Assembly: GCF_009908315.1 (NCBI RefSeq) | Contig: NZ_JAAATW010000001.1 | Location: forward strand, 1,302,001-1,366,000 | Origin: Paragemmobacter ruber | Lineage (GTDB): Bacteria > Pseudomonadota > Alphaproteobacteria > Rhodobacterales > Rhodobacteraceae | DNA: 64,000 nucleotides | Reading direction: 5' to 3' | Part shown: one piece after another, positions 31,910-40,405 of the stretch | How positions within the stretch are numbered: the first letter of the stretch is position 1 | How the letters are laid out: the number at the start of each line of letters is the position of its first letter | Program-made: the position numbers and the translations under genes | Notes under the pieces: model-generated | What the model was told of the DNA's origin: nothing | What the model saw: the letters and a program-made list of their open reading frames with translations, nothing else | Databases searched by the model: none

Positions 31910-33291
31910 CGGCCCACCCGCCCCCGCCCGGCGGCGCGCTGGCCGAAACCTACGCCGCCTGGCTCTGTAACCTCACGCTCTCCGACATCCCCGCCGCCAT
32001 GCAACAGGTCGCCACGCTCGACCTGATCGACGCTGCGGGCCTGTGCATCGCCGCGCGGGGCGAGCCCTACATGGCACAGGCCACCGCCGGCTGGGATACG
32101 GATGGTCCGTGCACCGCGCTCGGCCATACCCGCCGCCTCGATGCCGCGGGCGCGGCCTTCGCCAACGGCATCGCCATCCATGGCGAGGATTTCGACGACA
32201 CGCTCGAAGGCGCGCCGATCCGCGTGGGCGCCATGACGATCCCTGCCGCGCTTGCCGCCGCGGAACGCTTCAACCTGCCCGGCGAACGCGCCACGCTGGG
32301 CATCATCGCGGGGCTGGAAACCGTCTGCCGCCTGAACCACATCGCCCCCGGCGCGATCCATCGCGCGGGCTTCCACCCCGTCGGCGTGATCGGCGCCCTC
32401 GGCGCGGCAGCGGCGGCGGGCAAGACGCTGGGCCTTGACGCCGCCCAGCAGGCCGCCGCCTTTGGCATCGCGGGCAGCATGGCATCGGGCATCCTCGAAT
32501 ACCTGTCCGAAGGGGCGTGGACCAAACGCCTCCACCCCGGCTGGGCCGCCCAATCGGGCCTGCGCGCCGCCCTGCTGGCCCGCACGGGCTTTTTCGCCCC
32601 GCGCACCGTGCTCGATGGCGCGCACGGCTTTTTCCACGCCTTCGCCCCCACCGCCACGCCCGATTTCACCCACCTGACCCGCGATCTGGGGCAGGATTGG
32701 TATGCCCAGCGCATCGCCTTCAAACCCTATGCCTGCGGCACGATGATCCACCCCTATATCGACTGCATGATCCGCCTCGCCGCCACCGGCATCCGGGCCG
32801 ATCAGATCCGCGCGATCACCTGCCCCACCGGCGAAGGCCTCGTCCACCGCCTGTGGGAGCCACTGCCCGCCAAGCACCGCCCGCCCTCGGGCTATGCCGC
32901 GAAATTCTCGATGCCCTTCTGCATGGCCGTGGGCTTTTTCGATGGCGATGCGGGGCTGGCCCAATTCACCGATGCCCGCGCCGCCGACCCGGCCGTCCTG
33001 TCTCTGGCAGCAAAGATCACCTATGTCATTGATCCCGCGAACGAATACCCGCGCAACTATTCCGGCCATATCCGCGTGGACACCACCGATGGCCGCCACA
33101 TCGCGCTGGATCAGCCGCATATGCGCGGCGGCGTCCGCGAACCGCTGACCGACAGCGACATCCGCGCCAAGGCGCTGGCCAACTGCCGCCACGGCGGCTG
33201 GTCCGACGCGCAGGCGCACCGCCTGATCGACTGGGCCGCCACCCTCGCCACCCAGCCCGACATGACCAGCCTTTCGGCCTTTGCCAGCTAA
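31906..33291 (+). CDS. MmgE/PrpD family protein (PrpD-D), altered active-site position
   Basis: 461 residues. Core motifs: HGEDFDDTLEGAPIRVGAMT, HRAGFHPVGVIGALGAA, WTKRLHPGWAAQSGLR and FKPYACGTMIHPYID. The Asp/Thr, second His and both Lys positions are present. Where PrpD-E has the first His (CPVHSG), this protein has Arg (APIRVG). That position corresponds to a catalytic His of cis-aconitate decarboxylase-type enzymes, so it may have a changed activity. It overlaps the GntR stop (ATGA) and is followed 15 nt later by PrpD-E, its closest relative here; they look like a tandem duplication. Confidence 0.9.
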   Translation: MTAHPPPPGGALAETYAAWLCNLTLSDIPAAMQQVATLDLIDAAGLCIAARGEPYMAQATAGWDTDGPCTALGHTRRLDAAGAAFANGIAIHGEDFDDTLEGAPIRVGAMTIPAALAAAERFNLPGERATLGIIAGLETVCRLNHIAPGAIHRAGFHPVGVIGALGAAAAAGKTLGLDAAQQAAAFGIAGSMASGILEYLSEGAWTKRLHPGWAAQSGLRAALLARTGFFAPRTVLDGAHGFFHAFAPTATPDFTHLTRDLGQDWYAQRIAFKPYACGTMIHPYIDCMIRLAATGIRADQIRAITCPTGEGLVHRLWEPLPAKHRPPSGYAAKFSMPFCMAVGFFDGDAGLAQFTDARAADPAVLSLAAKITYVIDPANEYPRNYSGHIRVDTTDGRHIALDQPHMRGGVREPLTDSDIRAKALANCRHGGWSDAQAHRLIDWAATLATQPDMTSLSAFAS

Positions 33292-33306
33292 TCCACGGGA
33301 ATACAG

Positions 33307-34674
33307 ATGACCGATCTCACCGTCTCCGAACGCCTCGCCGACTGGCTGGCCGATTTCGACCTTTCCACCGTCCCCGCCGCCGCCCGCCGCGCCGCCGCCG
33401 ACACCATCCTCGATACCGTCTGCCTGACCGTCGCCGCGCTGGAAACCGATTACGGCCGGTCCGTCCGCGCGGCCTTTCCCGATCCCGGCCCCGCCACCGT
33501 CTGGGGCCTGCCCGAGGGCCGCGCCCCCGAAGCCGCCGCCGTGATCAACGGCACCTGCGGCCATGGCGAGGATTACGACAACACCTTCGAAGGCTGCCCC
33601 GTCCATTCCGGCGTGGTCATCATTCCCGCCCTCCTCGCCGCCGCCGAACGCTACGGCCTTTCGGCCACCGACACCGCCCGCGGCATCGTCGCGGGGATCG
33701 AGGTGATGTGCCGCCTCGGCCTTGTCGCCGACAAGGCGGTCCACAAGGCAGGCTTCCACCCCACCGCCGTCCTCGGCGCCATGTCCGCCGCCGCGGGCGT
33801 GGCCACCGCCCTGCGGCTGGATCGCACCGCCATCCGCAACGCGCTTGGCGTGGCGGGCTCCACCGCCTCGGGCATCATCGAATATCTCGCCGATGGCAGT
33901 TCCACCAAACGCCTGCACGCCGGATGGGCGGCACAGGCCGGGATGCGCGCCGCCGCACTGGGGGCGGCAGGCTTCACCGGCCCCACGACCGTGTTCGAAG
34001 GCGATCATGGCTTCTTCTACGCCTTCTCCACCCCCCGCGCGACCGACTTCGCCCCGCTGGTGGATGACCTCGGCACCCGCTGGGAAGCCGCCCGCCTCGC
34101 CTTCAAACCCTTCGCCTGCGGGACCATGACCCAACCTTACGTCGATGCCGCCATCGCACTGGCCCGCCGCGGCATCCGGCCCGAAGATGTGGTCCGCATC
34201 ACCTGCGACGTGGGCGAAGGCACCGTCCACCGCCTGTGGGAACCGCTCGCCCTGAAACAGCAGCCACCCACCCCCTATGCCGCCAAATTCTCCGGCCCCT
34301 ACTGCCTTGCCGCTGGATGGGTCTGGGGCGATGCGGGGCTTGCGCAGTTCACCGAAACCTCCGTCCGCGATCCCCGCGTCCTGTCGCTGGCGGCCAAGGT
34401 CAATTTCCGCATCGACCCGGCCAACGAATACCCCGCCAATTACACCGGCCATATCAAGGCCGAACTGGCCGACGGCACCATCGCCGAATCCTTCATCCCC
34501 TGCCTGCGCGGCGGCGCCCGCGCGCCCATGACGCGCGAGGACCTCTTGGTCAAGGCCCGCGCCAACCTCGCCTTCGCGGGCCGCGACAGCGCTGCCGCCG
34601 ACCGCCTCGCCAGCTGGGCCGACGCGCTGATGGAGGGCACAGGCACCCCCACGTCGGGCCTCTTGCGGTGCTGA
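33307..34674 (+). CDS. MmgE/PrpD family protein (PrpD-E)
   Basis: 455 residues, tandem paralogue of PrpD-D. Motifs: HGEDYDNTFEGCPVHSGVVI (Asp and His), HKAGFHPTAVLGAMSAA (His), STKRLHAGWAAQAGMR (Lys), FKPFACGTMTQPYVD (Lys) and NEYPANYTGHIKAEL near the end. The active-site set seems complete. Start ATG at 33307, 15 nt after the PrpD-D stop. It overlaps the TauE/SafE gene start by a few bases. The pair may act as a heteromer or on two successive acids. Confidence 0.9.
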   Translation: MTDLTVSERLADWLADFDLSTVPAAARRAAADTILDTVCLTVAALETDYGRSVRAAFPDPGPATVWGLPEGRAPEAAAVINGTCGHGEDYDNTFEGCPVHSGVVIIPALLAAAERYGLSATDTARGIVAGIEVMCRLGLVADKAVHKAGFHPTAVLGAMSAAAGVATALRLDRTAIRNALGVAGSTASGIIEYLADGSSTKRLHAGWAAQAGMRAAALGAAGFTGPTTVFEGDHGFFYAFSTPRATDFAPLVDDLGTRWEAARLAFKPFACGTMTQPYVDAAIALARRGIRPEDVVRITCDVGEGTVHRLWEPLALKQQPPTPYAAKFSGPYCLAAGWVWGDAGLAQFTETSVRDPRVLSLAAKVNFRIDPANEYPANYTGHIKAELADGTIAESFIPCLRGGARAPMTREDLLVKARANLAFAGRDSAAADRLASWADALMEGTGTPTSGLLRC

Positions 34675-35429
34675 CCGAGGCGCAACTTCTCGCCGGCCAG
34701 ATCACCCCCGCCATCGCGCTCGCCGGGATGGTCGTCTGCTTCTTCGCGGGTATGCTGGGGGGGTTGTCGGGCTATGGCGCGGGGTTGCTGGTCACGCTTT
34801 TCATCGCCCCCATCGTCGGGCCAAAGGCGCTGATCCCGATGATGTCGGTCCTCATGCTCGTGAACAACGCCAGCCGCGTGTGGTTCTATCGCCACGCGCT
34901 CGACCTGCCCACCGTCGCCAAGATTTCCGCCATCGCCATGCCCATGTCCTGGCTGGGGGCCGAGCTTTACGTCCGCCTCGAGTCCGAGATAATCCAGACG
35001 ATCCTCGGCATCGTGCTGATCCTGTCGGTGCCGCTGCGCCGCTGGATCGACCGGGCCCAGATCAAACCCGGCCCCGTCGCCGTCTACGGCATCGGCGCGA
35101 CCTATGGCTTCCTCGCCTCGCTCATTGTCGGCGCGGGCATGCTGATCGTGCCCATGCTCATGGGCATCGGCTTTGCGGGGCCTGCGCTTCTTGCCACCGA
35201 TGCTGCCATCGCGGTGGTGACCAACCTCTTCAAATCCGTGGTCTTCGGCGCGCTCGACGCGCTGTCGCTGGCGCATTTCGTGCTCGCCCTGATCCTCGGC
35301 CTCTGCACCATTCCCGGCACGGCCTGCGCCGCGTGGATCGTGCGCCGCACCAGCCTCAGGCTGCACACCTTCCTGATCGAAGGGCTGATCCTCGCAGGCG
35401 GCATCGCCATGGTCGCGGGCCTGATCTGA
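34668..35429 (+). CDS. TauE/SafE family membrane transporter
   Basis: 253-residue member of the sulfite exporter TauE/SafE family (also known for sulfoacetate and other organic-anion export). About eight hydrophobic segments. The N-terminal half-repeat shows FFAGMLGGLSGYGAGLLVTL; the second shows GATYGFLASLIVGAGMLIVP. The GTG at 34668 overlaps the PrpD-E stop; its ribosome site is weak and an internal ATG at 34728 is an alternative, but that would remove the first membrane segment. Last gene of the GntR-PrpD-D-PrpD-E operon, so it may export a product or by-product of that pathway. Confidence 0.82.
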   Translation: MLTEAQLLAGQITPAIALAGMVVCFFAGMLGGLSGYGAGLLVTLFIAPIVGPKALIPMMSVLMLVNNASRVWFYRHALDLPTVAKISAIAMPMSWLGAELYVRLESEIIQTILGIVLILSVPLRRWIDRAQIKPGPVAVYGIGATYGFLASLIVGAGMLIVPMLMGIGFAGPALLATDAAIAVVTNLFKSVVFGALDALSLAHFVLALILGLCTIPGTACAAWIVRRTSLRLHTFLIEGLILAGGIAMVAGLI

Positions 35430-35553
35430 CACCCGCCGCCGCGATCCGCCCCGACCCACATAATCGCGCCTGCCCCGACCGATCCGTGATCCGCGGCCCG
35501 ACCCATGCCTCGCCGCCCTAGACAGGGACGCCCGCGCATGGCGTTATGGCGCC

Positions 35554-35994
35554 ATGTCCGATGTCTTTCTCGCCCTGCAACAGGCCTGCACCGCGCTCGG
35601 GACGCGGCTCTTCACCATCACAACCCATGACCTGCCCCAGGCGCTCTTCCGCCGCGCCCACAGTTCGCACCCGGTGGAATATCCCACTCACGGGACCAAG
35701 CCGCTTCTCCGCGACGCGTGGTATGACCTCTGCATCCTTCAGGCGCGCCCCTTCATCGCCAATACGCCTCAGGCTTTCGCAACCGTCTTCTTCGATCACG
35801 CCCTGATCACATCCATGGGCCTCGGCTCGGCCGCCAACCTGCCCGTCGTCGCCGCCGGTGGCACCGTCCCCGGCACTGTCAACCTGCTGGCCGAAGCCCA
35901 GCACTTCACCCCCGCCCGCCTTGCCGCTTACACCACCCTTGTCGAACGGCATCGCCCCGCCCTTCTGTCCGACCCGTCCTTCATCTTGGCCTGA
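35554..35994 (+). CDS. Small GAF-domain-like protein
   Basis: 146 residues. The C-terminal half DHALITSMGLGSAANLPVV and GTVPGTVNLLAEAQHFTPARL resembles the end of a GAF sensor domain (N-[IV]P-V followed by G-[TV]-[LV]-N-[LV]-L). The first half has ALFRRAHSSHPVEYPTHG, which would hold the ligand. No effector domain, signal peptide or membrane segment. It stands alone between the PrpD cluster and the LysR regulator, and its last codons form the left end of a dispersed repeat (35977-36031). Family call tentative; ligand unknown. Confidence 0.6.
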   Translation: MSDVFLALQQACTALGTRLFTITTHDLPQALFRRAHSSHPVEYPTHGTKPLLRDAWYDLCILQARPFIANTPQAFATVFFDHALITSMGLGSAANLPVVAAGGTVPGTVNLLAEAQHFTPARLAAYTTLVERHRPALLSDPSFILA

Positions 35995-36031
35995 AATACC
36001 CCGCGTGGGTCCGGGGGCGCGCAGCCCCCGG
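35977..36031. repeat. Dispersed intergenic palindromic repeat, copy 1
   Basis: Begins TCCTTCATCTTGG (35977-35989, inside the end of the GAF-like gene), then AAATACCCCG, GGGTCC and a hairpin with arms CCGGGGGC (36011-36018) and GCCCCCGG (36024-36031). The same series of blocks recurs at 42703-42752. This is a REP-like family. The stop codon of the upstream gene lies inside the element. Confidence 0.75.
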
Positions 36032-36070
36032 GGGCCCGCCACCCCAAGGCAACGCCGCAGTCCGATCACC

Positions 36071-36973
36071 ATGGCCTTCACCCTCCGCCAGTTGCAGTTC
36101 TTCGTCGCCGCCGCCGAGGCGGGCAGCGTCTCGGGCGCGGCGCGCGCCCTGTCCATCTCGCAATCCTCGGTGACCGAGGCCATCCGCACGCTCGAAGATG
36201 ATCTGGGTGTCATCCTCTTCGACCGTCAGGCGCGCGGCCTTCTGATCACCCACAAGGGATCGGCCTTCCTGCGCCACGCCCGTCAGATTCTTGCCGATGT
36301 CGCCACCGCCCGCACCGCCTTCCGTGACGAATCCGAGGCCGCCACAGGACGGCTGTCGCTGGGCGTCACCTCGCTGGTGGCGGGCTATGTCCTGTCCGAT
36401 ATCCTGTCGCGCTTTCGCCGCGCCTTCCCGCAGGTCGATCTGAACGTGATCGAAGATAACGGCGACTACCTCCAGCACCTGCTGATCGGCGGGGAGCTTG
36501 ATGTGGCCGTCCTGCTGACATCCTCGGTCAAGGATCGAATGGCGCTGCAGGTGGAAACCCTGCTCGTCTCGCCCTATCGGCTCTGGCTGCCGCTCGGCCA
36601 TGCGCTTGCCCAGCAAGAGGCGATCGCGCTGGAGGAACTGGCCGGGTTGCCGCTGATCCAGTTGATGGTGGACGAGATCGAGGAAAGCACCCGCCGCCTG
36701 ACCGCCGCCCTGCCCGTGAAGCCCGAGATTGCCTTCCGCACCCGTTCCGTCGAAGCCGTGCGCAGCCTTGTCGCCACGGGCGCCGGGTTGGCCATCCTGC
36801 CCAGCCTCGTCTACCGCCCCTGGTCGCTGGAAGGCGACCGGATCGAAATTCGCGATGTCGGCGGCGATCTGCCCACCGTGCAGGTGGGCCTCGCCTGGCG
36901 TCGTGGCGCCCCGCTCAGCGCGCCTGCGCTGAACTTCGTCCGCTCGGCCCAGACCAGCGTGCCCAACCGCTAG
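36071..36973 (+). CDS. LysR family transcriptional regulator
   Basis: 300 residues. N-terminal winged HTH: MAFTLRQLQFFVAAAEAGSV, AARALSISQSSVTEAIRTLE and LFDRQARGLLITHKG. The effector-binding domain follows from about residue 90, with LSLGVTSLVAGYVLSDILSR, LPLIQLMVDEIEES and ATGAGLAILPSLVYRPW. It is 238 nt upstream of the polyamine transporter operon on the same strand, so it is likely its regulator. Start ATG at 36071. It is preceded by the GC-rich hairpin of the dispersed repeat, which may isolate it from upstream transcription. Confidence 0.92.
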   Translation: MAFTLRQLQFFVAAAEAGSVSGAARALSISQSSVTEAIRTLEDDLGVILFDRQARGLLITHKGSAFLRHARQILADVATARTAFRDESEAATGRLSLGVTSLVAGYVLSDILSRFRRAFPQVDLNVIEDNGDYLQHLLIGGELDVAVLLTSSVKDRMALQVETLLVSPYRLWLPLGHALAQQEAIALEELAGLPLIQLMVDEIEESTRRLTAALPVKPEIAFRTRSVEAVRSLVATGAGLAILPSLVYRPWSLEGDRIEIRDVGGDLPTVQVGLAWRRGAPLSAPALNFVRSAQTSVPNR

Positions 36974-37029
36974 ACCCTGCCAATCGGTAAAGGAAATCCC
37001 GCACCAGCGCCCGCTGCGTGCATACACTT

Positions 37030-37062
37030 TGCTGCACTACGCTGCTGCACCCGCTGCTGCAC
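37030..37062. promoter_or_regulatory. Three direct repeats TGCTGCAC upstream of the polyamine operon
   Basis: TGCTGCAC at 37030-37037, 37043-37050 and 37055-37062, spaced 13 and 12 nt, about one helical turn apart. They lie in the 238-nt gap between the LysR gene and the binding-protein gene (37212). Helically phased direct repeats are a usual pattern for cooperative regulator binding. A hairpin CGGCCC/GGGCCG follows at about 37062-37077. The rest of the gap shows nothing clear. Confidence 0.45.
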
Positions 37063-37211
37063 GGCCCTTGCGGGCCGCCAGCCATCGGAAAAACCGAATG
37101 CACCCATCAGCGTTTTGATATTGCGATTTATCGGCAGGGGCATACCGTTCACGACCATGACCGGAAAACCGGCTGACCGCGCCTGCGGTGCTCTCACAGG
37201 GAGACTTCTGG

Positions 37212-38375
37212 ATGCTACTGAAAACGATGAAACTGACCGCCACCACCGCCCTCGGCCTGATCGTCGGCCTCACCCCTGCCCTTGCCCAGATGACCGAGGT
37301 CGGCGCGGGCGAAGGCGAACTCTCCATCGTCGCCTGGGCGGGCTATATCGAGCGCGGCGAAACCGATCCCGGCTTTGATTGGGTCACAAAGTTCGAAGAA
37401 TCAACAGGTTGCAAGGTCAGCGTCAAGACGGCCAACACCTCGGATGAGATGGTCGCCCTGATGAACGAAGGCGGTTTCGACCTTGTCACCGCCTCGGGCG
37501 ATGCGTCGCTGCGGCTGATCGCGGGTGGCCGGGTGCAGGAAATCAACAAGGACCTGATCCCGTCCTGGTCCACTATCGACCCGCGCCTTCAGGATGCCCC
37601 GTGGCACACCGTGGACGGCAAGCATTACGGCGTACCCTATATGTGGGGGCCGAACGTCCTGATGTACAACACTGAGGTGTTCAAGGAACCGCCCACCTCG
37701 TGGAACGTGGTCTTCGAAGAACAGACCCTTCCCGACGGCCAGTCGAACAAGGGCCGGGTGCAGGCTTATGATGGCCCGATCCACGTCGCCGATGCCGCGC
37801 AATACCTGATGTTCCACAAGCCGGAACTGGGCATCACCTCGCCCTACGAGTTGAACGAAGATCAGTACAAGGCCGCGCTCGACCTTTTGCGCGGCCAGCG
37901 CGAACTGGTCAGCCGCTACTGGCATGACGCCTTCATCCAGATCGACGATTTCAAGAACGAAGGCGTGGTCGCCTCCGGCTCCTGGCCGTTCCAGGTGAAC
38001 CTGCTCAAGGCGGGCGGGGCGCCCGTCGCCTCGACCATCCCGCAGGAAGGTGCCACGGGCTGGGCCGATACGACGATGCTGCATGTCGATTCGGAACATC
38101 CGAACTGCGCCTATATGTGGTTCGAACATCAGCTGGCATCGAACCTGCAATCCGACCTGTCGGTCTGGTTCGGGGCGAACCCCTCGGTTCCCGCCGCCTG
38201 CACCGACGGGCGCGGCAAGCAGACCGCCGAGGGCTGCACCACCAACGGCATGGACGACTTTGAAAAGATCCGCTTCTGGACCACCCCGGTCGCTGACTGC
38301 GCGCAGGGCGAAGATACCTGCGTGCCCTATTATCGCTGGGTGTCCGACTATATCGGCGTTATCGGCGGCCGCTGA
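37212..38375 (+). CDS. Polyamine ABC transporter substrate-binding protein (PotD/PotF-like)
   Basis: 387 residues. The start at 37212 follows AGGGAG; the signal peptide MKLTATTALGLIVGLTPALA precedes QMTEV. The mature part reads LSIVAWAGYIERG, then FDLVTASGDASLRLIAGGRV, VPYMWGPNVLMYNTEVF and NEGVVASGSWPFQVNLL, the pattern of the spermidine/putrescine binding family. A near-C-terminal segment CTDGRGKQTAEGC could form a disulfide. First gene of a five-gene operon with ATPase, two permeases and an aldehyde dehydrogenase. Confidence 0.9.
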   Translation: MLLKTMKLTATTALGLIVGLTPALAQMTEVGAGEGELSIVAWAGYIERGETDPGFDWVTKFEESTGCKVSVKTANTSDEMVALMNEGGFDLVTASGDASLRLIAGGRVQEINKDLIPSWSTIDPRLQDAPWHTVDGKHYGVPYMWGPNVLMYNTEVFKEPPTSWNVVFEEQTLPDGQSNKGRVQAYDGPIHVADAAQYLMFHKPELGITSPYELNEDQYKAALDLLRGQRELVSRYWHDAFIQIDDFKNEGVVASGSWPFQVNLLKAGGAPVASTIPQEGATGWADTTMLHVDSEHPNCAYMWFEHQLASNLQSDLSVWFGANPSVPAACTDGRGKQTAEGCTTNGMDDFEKIRFWTTPVADCAQGEDTCVPYYRWVSDYIGVIGGR

Positions 38376-38397
38376 CCGGCCCCTTCCCGACCAAGCA

Positions 38398-38421
38398 GGG
38401 TGCGCGCCCTTGCGCGCACCC
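38398..38421 (+). terminator. Intra-operon hairpin after the binding-protein gene
   Basis: Perfect 10-bp arms GGGTGCGCGC (38398-38407) and GCGCGCACCC (38412-38421), loop CCTT, no T-run. Its place between the binding protein and the ATPase gene matches the stabilising or attenuating stem-loops that give excess binding protein in ABC operons. Confidence 0.75.
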
Positions 38422-38456
38422 TTCCCCTGCCTTTGCCTGTCGGAGCCCTCCCCTCC

Positions 38457-39464
38457 ATGACCGCCGCTGTCGAATTCCTGAATGTTTCCCGCCATTTCGG
38501 CCCCGCCTCCGCCCCGGTAAAGGCGGTGGATGGCGTCGATCTGACCATCGCGGAAGGATCGTTCTTCGCCATGCTCGGCCCCTCTGGCTCTGGCAAGACA
38601 ACCTGCCTGCGCCTGATTTCGGGGTTTGAAAAACCCACCGGCGGCACGATCCGCATCTTCGGGCAAGATGTGGGCGATATCCCCCCGAACCGGCGCAACG
38701 TGAACACGGTCTTTCAGGATTACGCGCTGTTTCCGCACATGAACGTGCGCGACAACGTGGGCTACGGCCTGATGGTCAAAGGCGTGGACCGCCGCACCCG
38801 CGATGCCCGCGCCGAAGAGATGCTGGCGCTGGTAAAGCTCGAAGGCTATGGCGACCGCAAACCCGCACAGCTTTCGGGCGGCCAGCGGCAGCGTGTGGCG
38901 CTGGCACGCGCCCTGGTGAACGAACCCAAGGTGCTGCTCCTCGACGAACCGCTCGGCGCGCTGGACCTGAAACTGCGCGAGGCGATGCAGGACGAACTCA
39001 AGGCCCTGCAATCCCGCCTCGGCATCACCTTCGTCTTCGTCACGCATGATCAGGGTGAGGCGCTCAGCATGGCCGACAGCCTTGCCGTCTTCAACGAAGG
39101 CCGCATTGCCCAGATCGGCACCCCGGCCGCAGTCTATGCCCACCCCCGCACCCGTTTCGTGGCCGATTTCGTGGGATCCTCCAACGTCCTGCCGCCCGAG
39201 GTGACGCGCGCATTCGGCGGGCCGATGAAATGGGCCTCGCTCCGCCCTGAAATGCTGCGCGTGACCGCCGCCGATGGCGTGGCGCTGGCAGGCACTGTGA
39301 CCGGCATCCGCTACCTTGGCGCAGGCTCGCGCCTCTCCGTCGCGCTGAACGGCACGGAAGTGGCGGCCCTTCTGCCCGCGGGCCAGCCCGTGCCGGAACC
39401 GGGCGCGACCGTCGGCCTCGCCTTCGACCCTGCCGCGCTGCATGTGATGGAGGGCGAGGGATGA
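38457..39464 (+). CDS. Polyamine ABC transporter ATP-binding protein (PotA/PotG-like)
   Basis: 335 residues. Walker A GPSGSGKTTCLRLISG near residue 40, Q-loop NTVFQDYALFPHM, signature LSGGQRQRVALARAL, Walker B VLLLDEPLGALD and the switch His FVFVTHDQGEAL. A C-terminal TOBE region starts about 270 (ASLRPEMLRVTAADG). Hydrolyses ATP at the inner face of the membrane. The start is ATG 38457 (MTAAVEFLNVSRHFG); the open frame upstream runs through the hairpin and is not used. Confidence 0.93.
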   Translation: MTAAVEFLNVSRHFGPASAPVKAVDGVDLTIAEGSFFAMLGPSGSGKTTCLRLISGFEKPTGGTIRIFGQDVGDIPPNRRNVNTVFQDYALFPHMNVRDNVGYGLMVKGVDRRTRDARAEEMLALVKLEGYGDRKPAQLSGGQRQRVALARALVNEPKVLLLDEPLGALDLKLREAMQDELKALQSRLGITFVFVTHDQGEALSMADSLAVFNEGRIAQIGTPAAVYAHPRTRFVADFVGSSNVLPPEVTRAFGGPMKWASLRPEMLRVTAADGVALAGTVTGIRYLGAGSRLSVALNGTEVAALLPAGQPVPEPGATVGLAFDPAALHVMEGEG

Positions 39465-40405
39465 CCTCCCCCACCCCCGCCATCCTGCCCGAACGCGGGC
39501 TGGCCGACCGGCTGACCGCGCTGTTCTGGCGGCACCCGCGCCTGTTGCTGGCCGTCCTCCTGACCCCGCCGCTCCTCTGGCTGGGGGTGGTCTATCTCGG
39601 CTCGCTTTTCGCGCTGCTGCTGCAATCCTTCTATTCGATCGACGAATTTTCCGGCGTGGTGAAAGAGGAATTCACGCTCAAGACCTATGCCGAGCTCTTC
39701 CGCGCCCAGAACCTCGACATCATCATCCGCACGCTGGTCATGTCCGCCGCCGTCACCATCGGCTGCGCGCTGATCGCCTTCCCCATCGCCTATTACGCCG
39801 CCCGCTTCGCGCGGGGGAAATGGAAGGCCGTCTTCTACCTTGGCGTCATGCTGCCGCTCTGGTCCTCCTACCTAGTCAAGGTCTATGCGTGGAAACTGAT
39901 CCTTGCGAAGGAAGGGATCATCACCTGGGCCGCCGAAGGCGTGGGCCTGTCGATGATCCTGAACGCCATCCTCGCCATCCCGGGCATCGGCGGGAACAGC
40001 CTTTCCACCAGCCCGCTCGGCACCTTCATCGTCTTCGTCTATGTATGGCTGCCCTACATGATCCTGCCCATGCAGGCCGCGCTGGAACGCGTGCCCACCT
40101 CGATGCTGGAGGCGTCTGCCGACCTTGGCGCATCGCGGGCACAGACCTTCCGCACGGTGATCCTGCCCCTTGCCATGCCGGGCGTCATTGCCGGGTCGAT
40201 CTTCACCTTCTCGCTGACGATGGGCGATTACATCATCCCGCAGATCGTCGGCACCTCGGCCCGTTTCATCGGGCTGGCGGTCTATCAGTTGCAGGGAACC
40301 GCCGGGAACATCCCGCTGGCCGCCGCCTTCGCCGTGGTCCCCATCGTGATCATGCTGATCTATCTGACCATCGCGAAACGGAAGGGGGCCTTCGATGCAC
40401 TCTGA
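39461..40405 (+). CDS. Polyamine ABC transporter permease (PotB/PotH-like)
   Basis: 314 residues with about six membrane segments and the inner-membrane permease EAA loop: [20 protein letters not shown] followed by LPLAMPGVIAGSIF. Membrane segments include LLLAVLLTPPLLWLGVVYL and TFIVFVYVWLPYMILPMQAAL. It overlaps the ATPase stop by 4 nt and the second permease start by 11 nt. It forms the channel with that second permease. Confidence 0.92.
   Translation: MTSPTPAILPERGLADRLTALFWRHPRLLLAVLLTPPLLWLGVVYLGSLFALLLQSFYSIDEFSGVVKEEFTLKTYAELFRAQNLDIIIRTLVMSAAVTIGCALIAFPIAYYAARFARGKWKAVFYLGVMLPLWSSYLVKVYAWKLILAKEGIITWAAEGVGLSMILNAILAIPGIGGNSLSTSPLGTFIVFVYVWLPYMILPMQAALERVPTSMLEASADLGASRAQTFRTVILPLAMPGVIAGSIFTFSLTMGDYIIPQIVGTSARFIGLAVYQLQGTAGNIPLAAAFAVVPIVIMLIYLTIAKRKGAFDAL

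Noticed and set aside
31696-34452. 918-codon minus-strand frame opposite GntR, PrpD-D and PrpD-E
   Set aside because: Very long, but it crosses three real genes on the other strand and is Gly/Ala/Arg-rich without motifs; typical of GC-rich codon bias at third positions.
37401-39443. 680-codon minus-strand frame opposite the polyamine binding protein and ATPase genes
   Set aside because: Shadow of genes with Walker motifs and a signal peptide on the plus strand.
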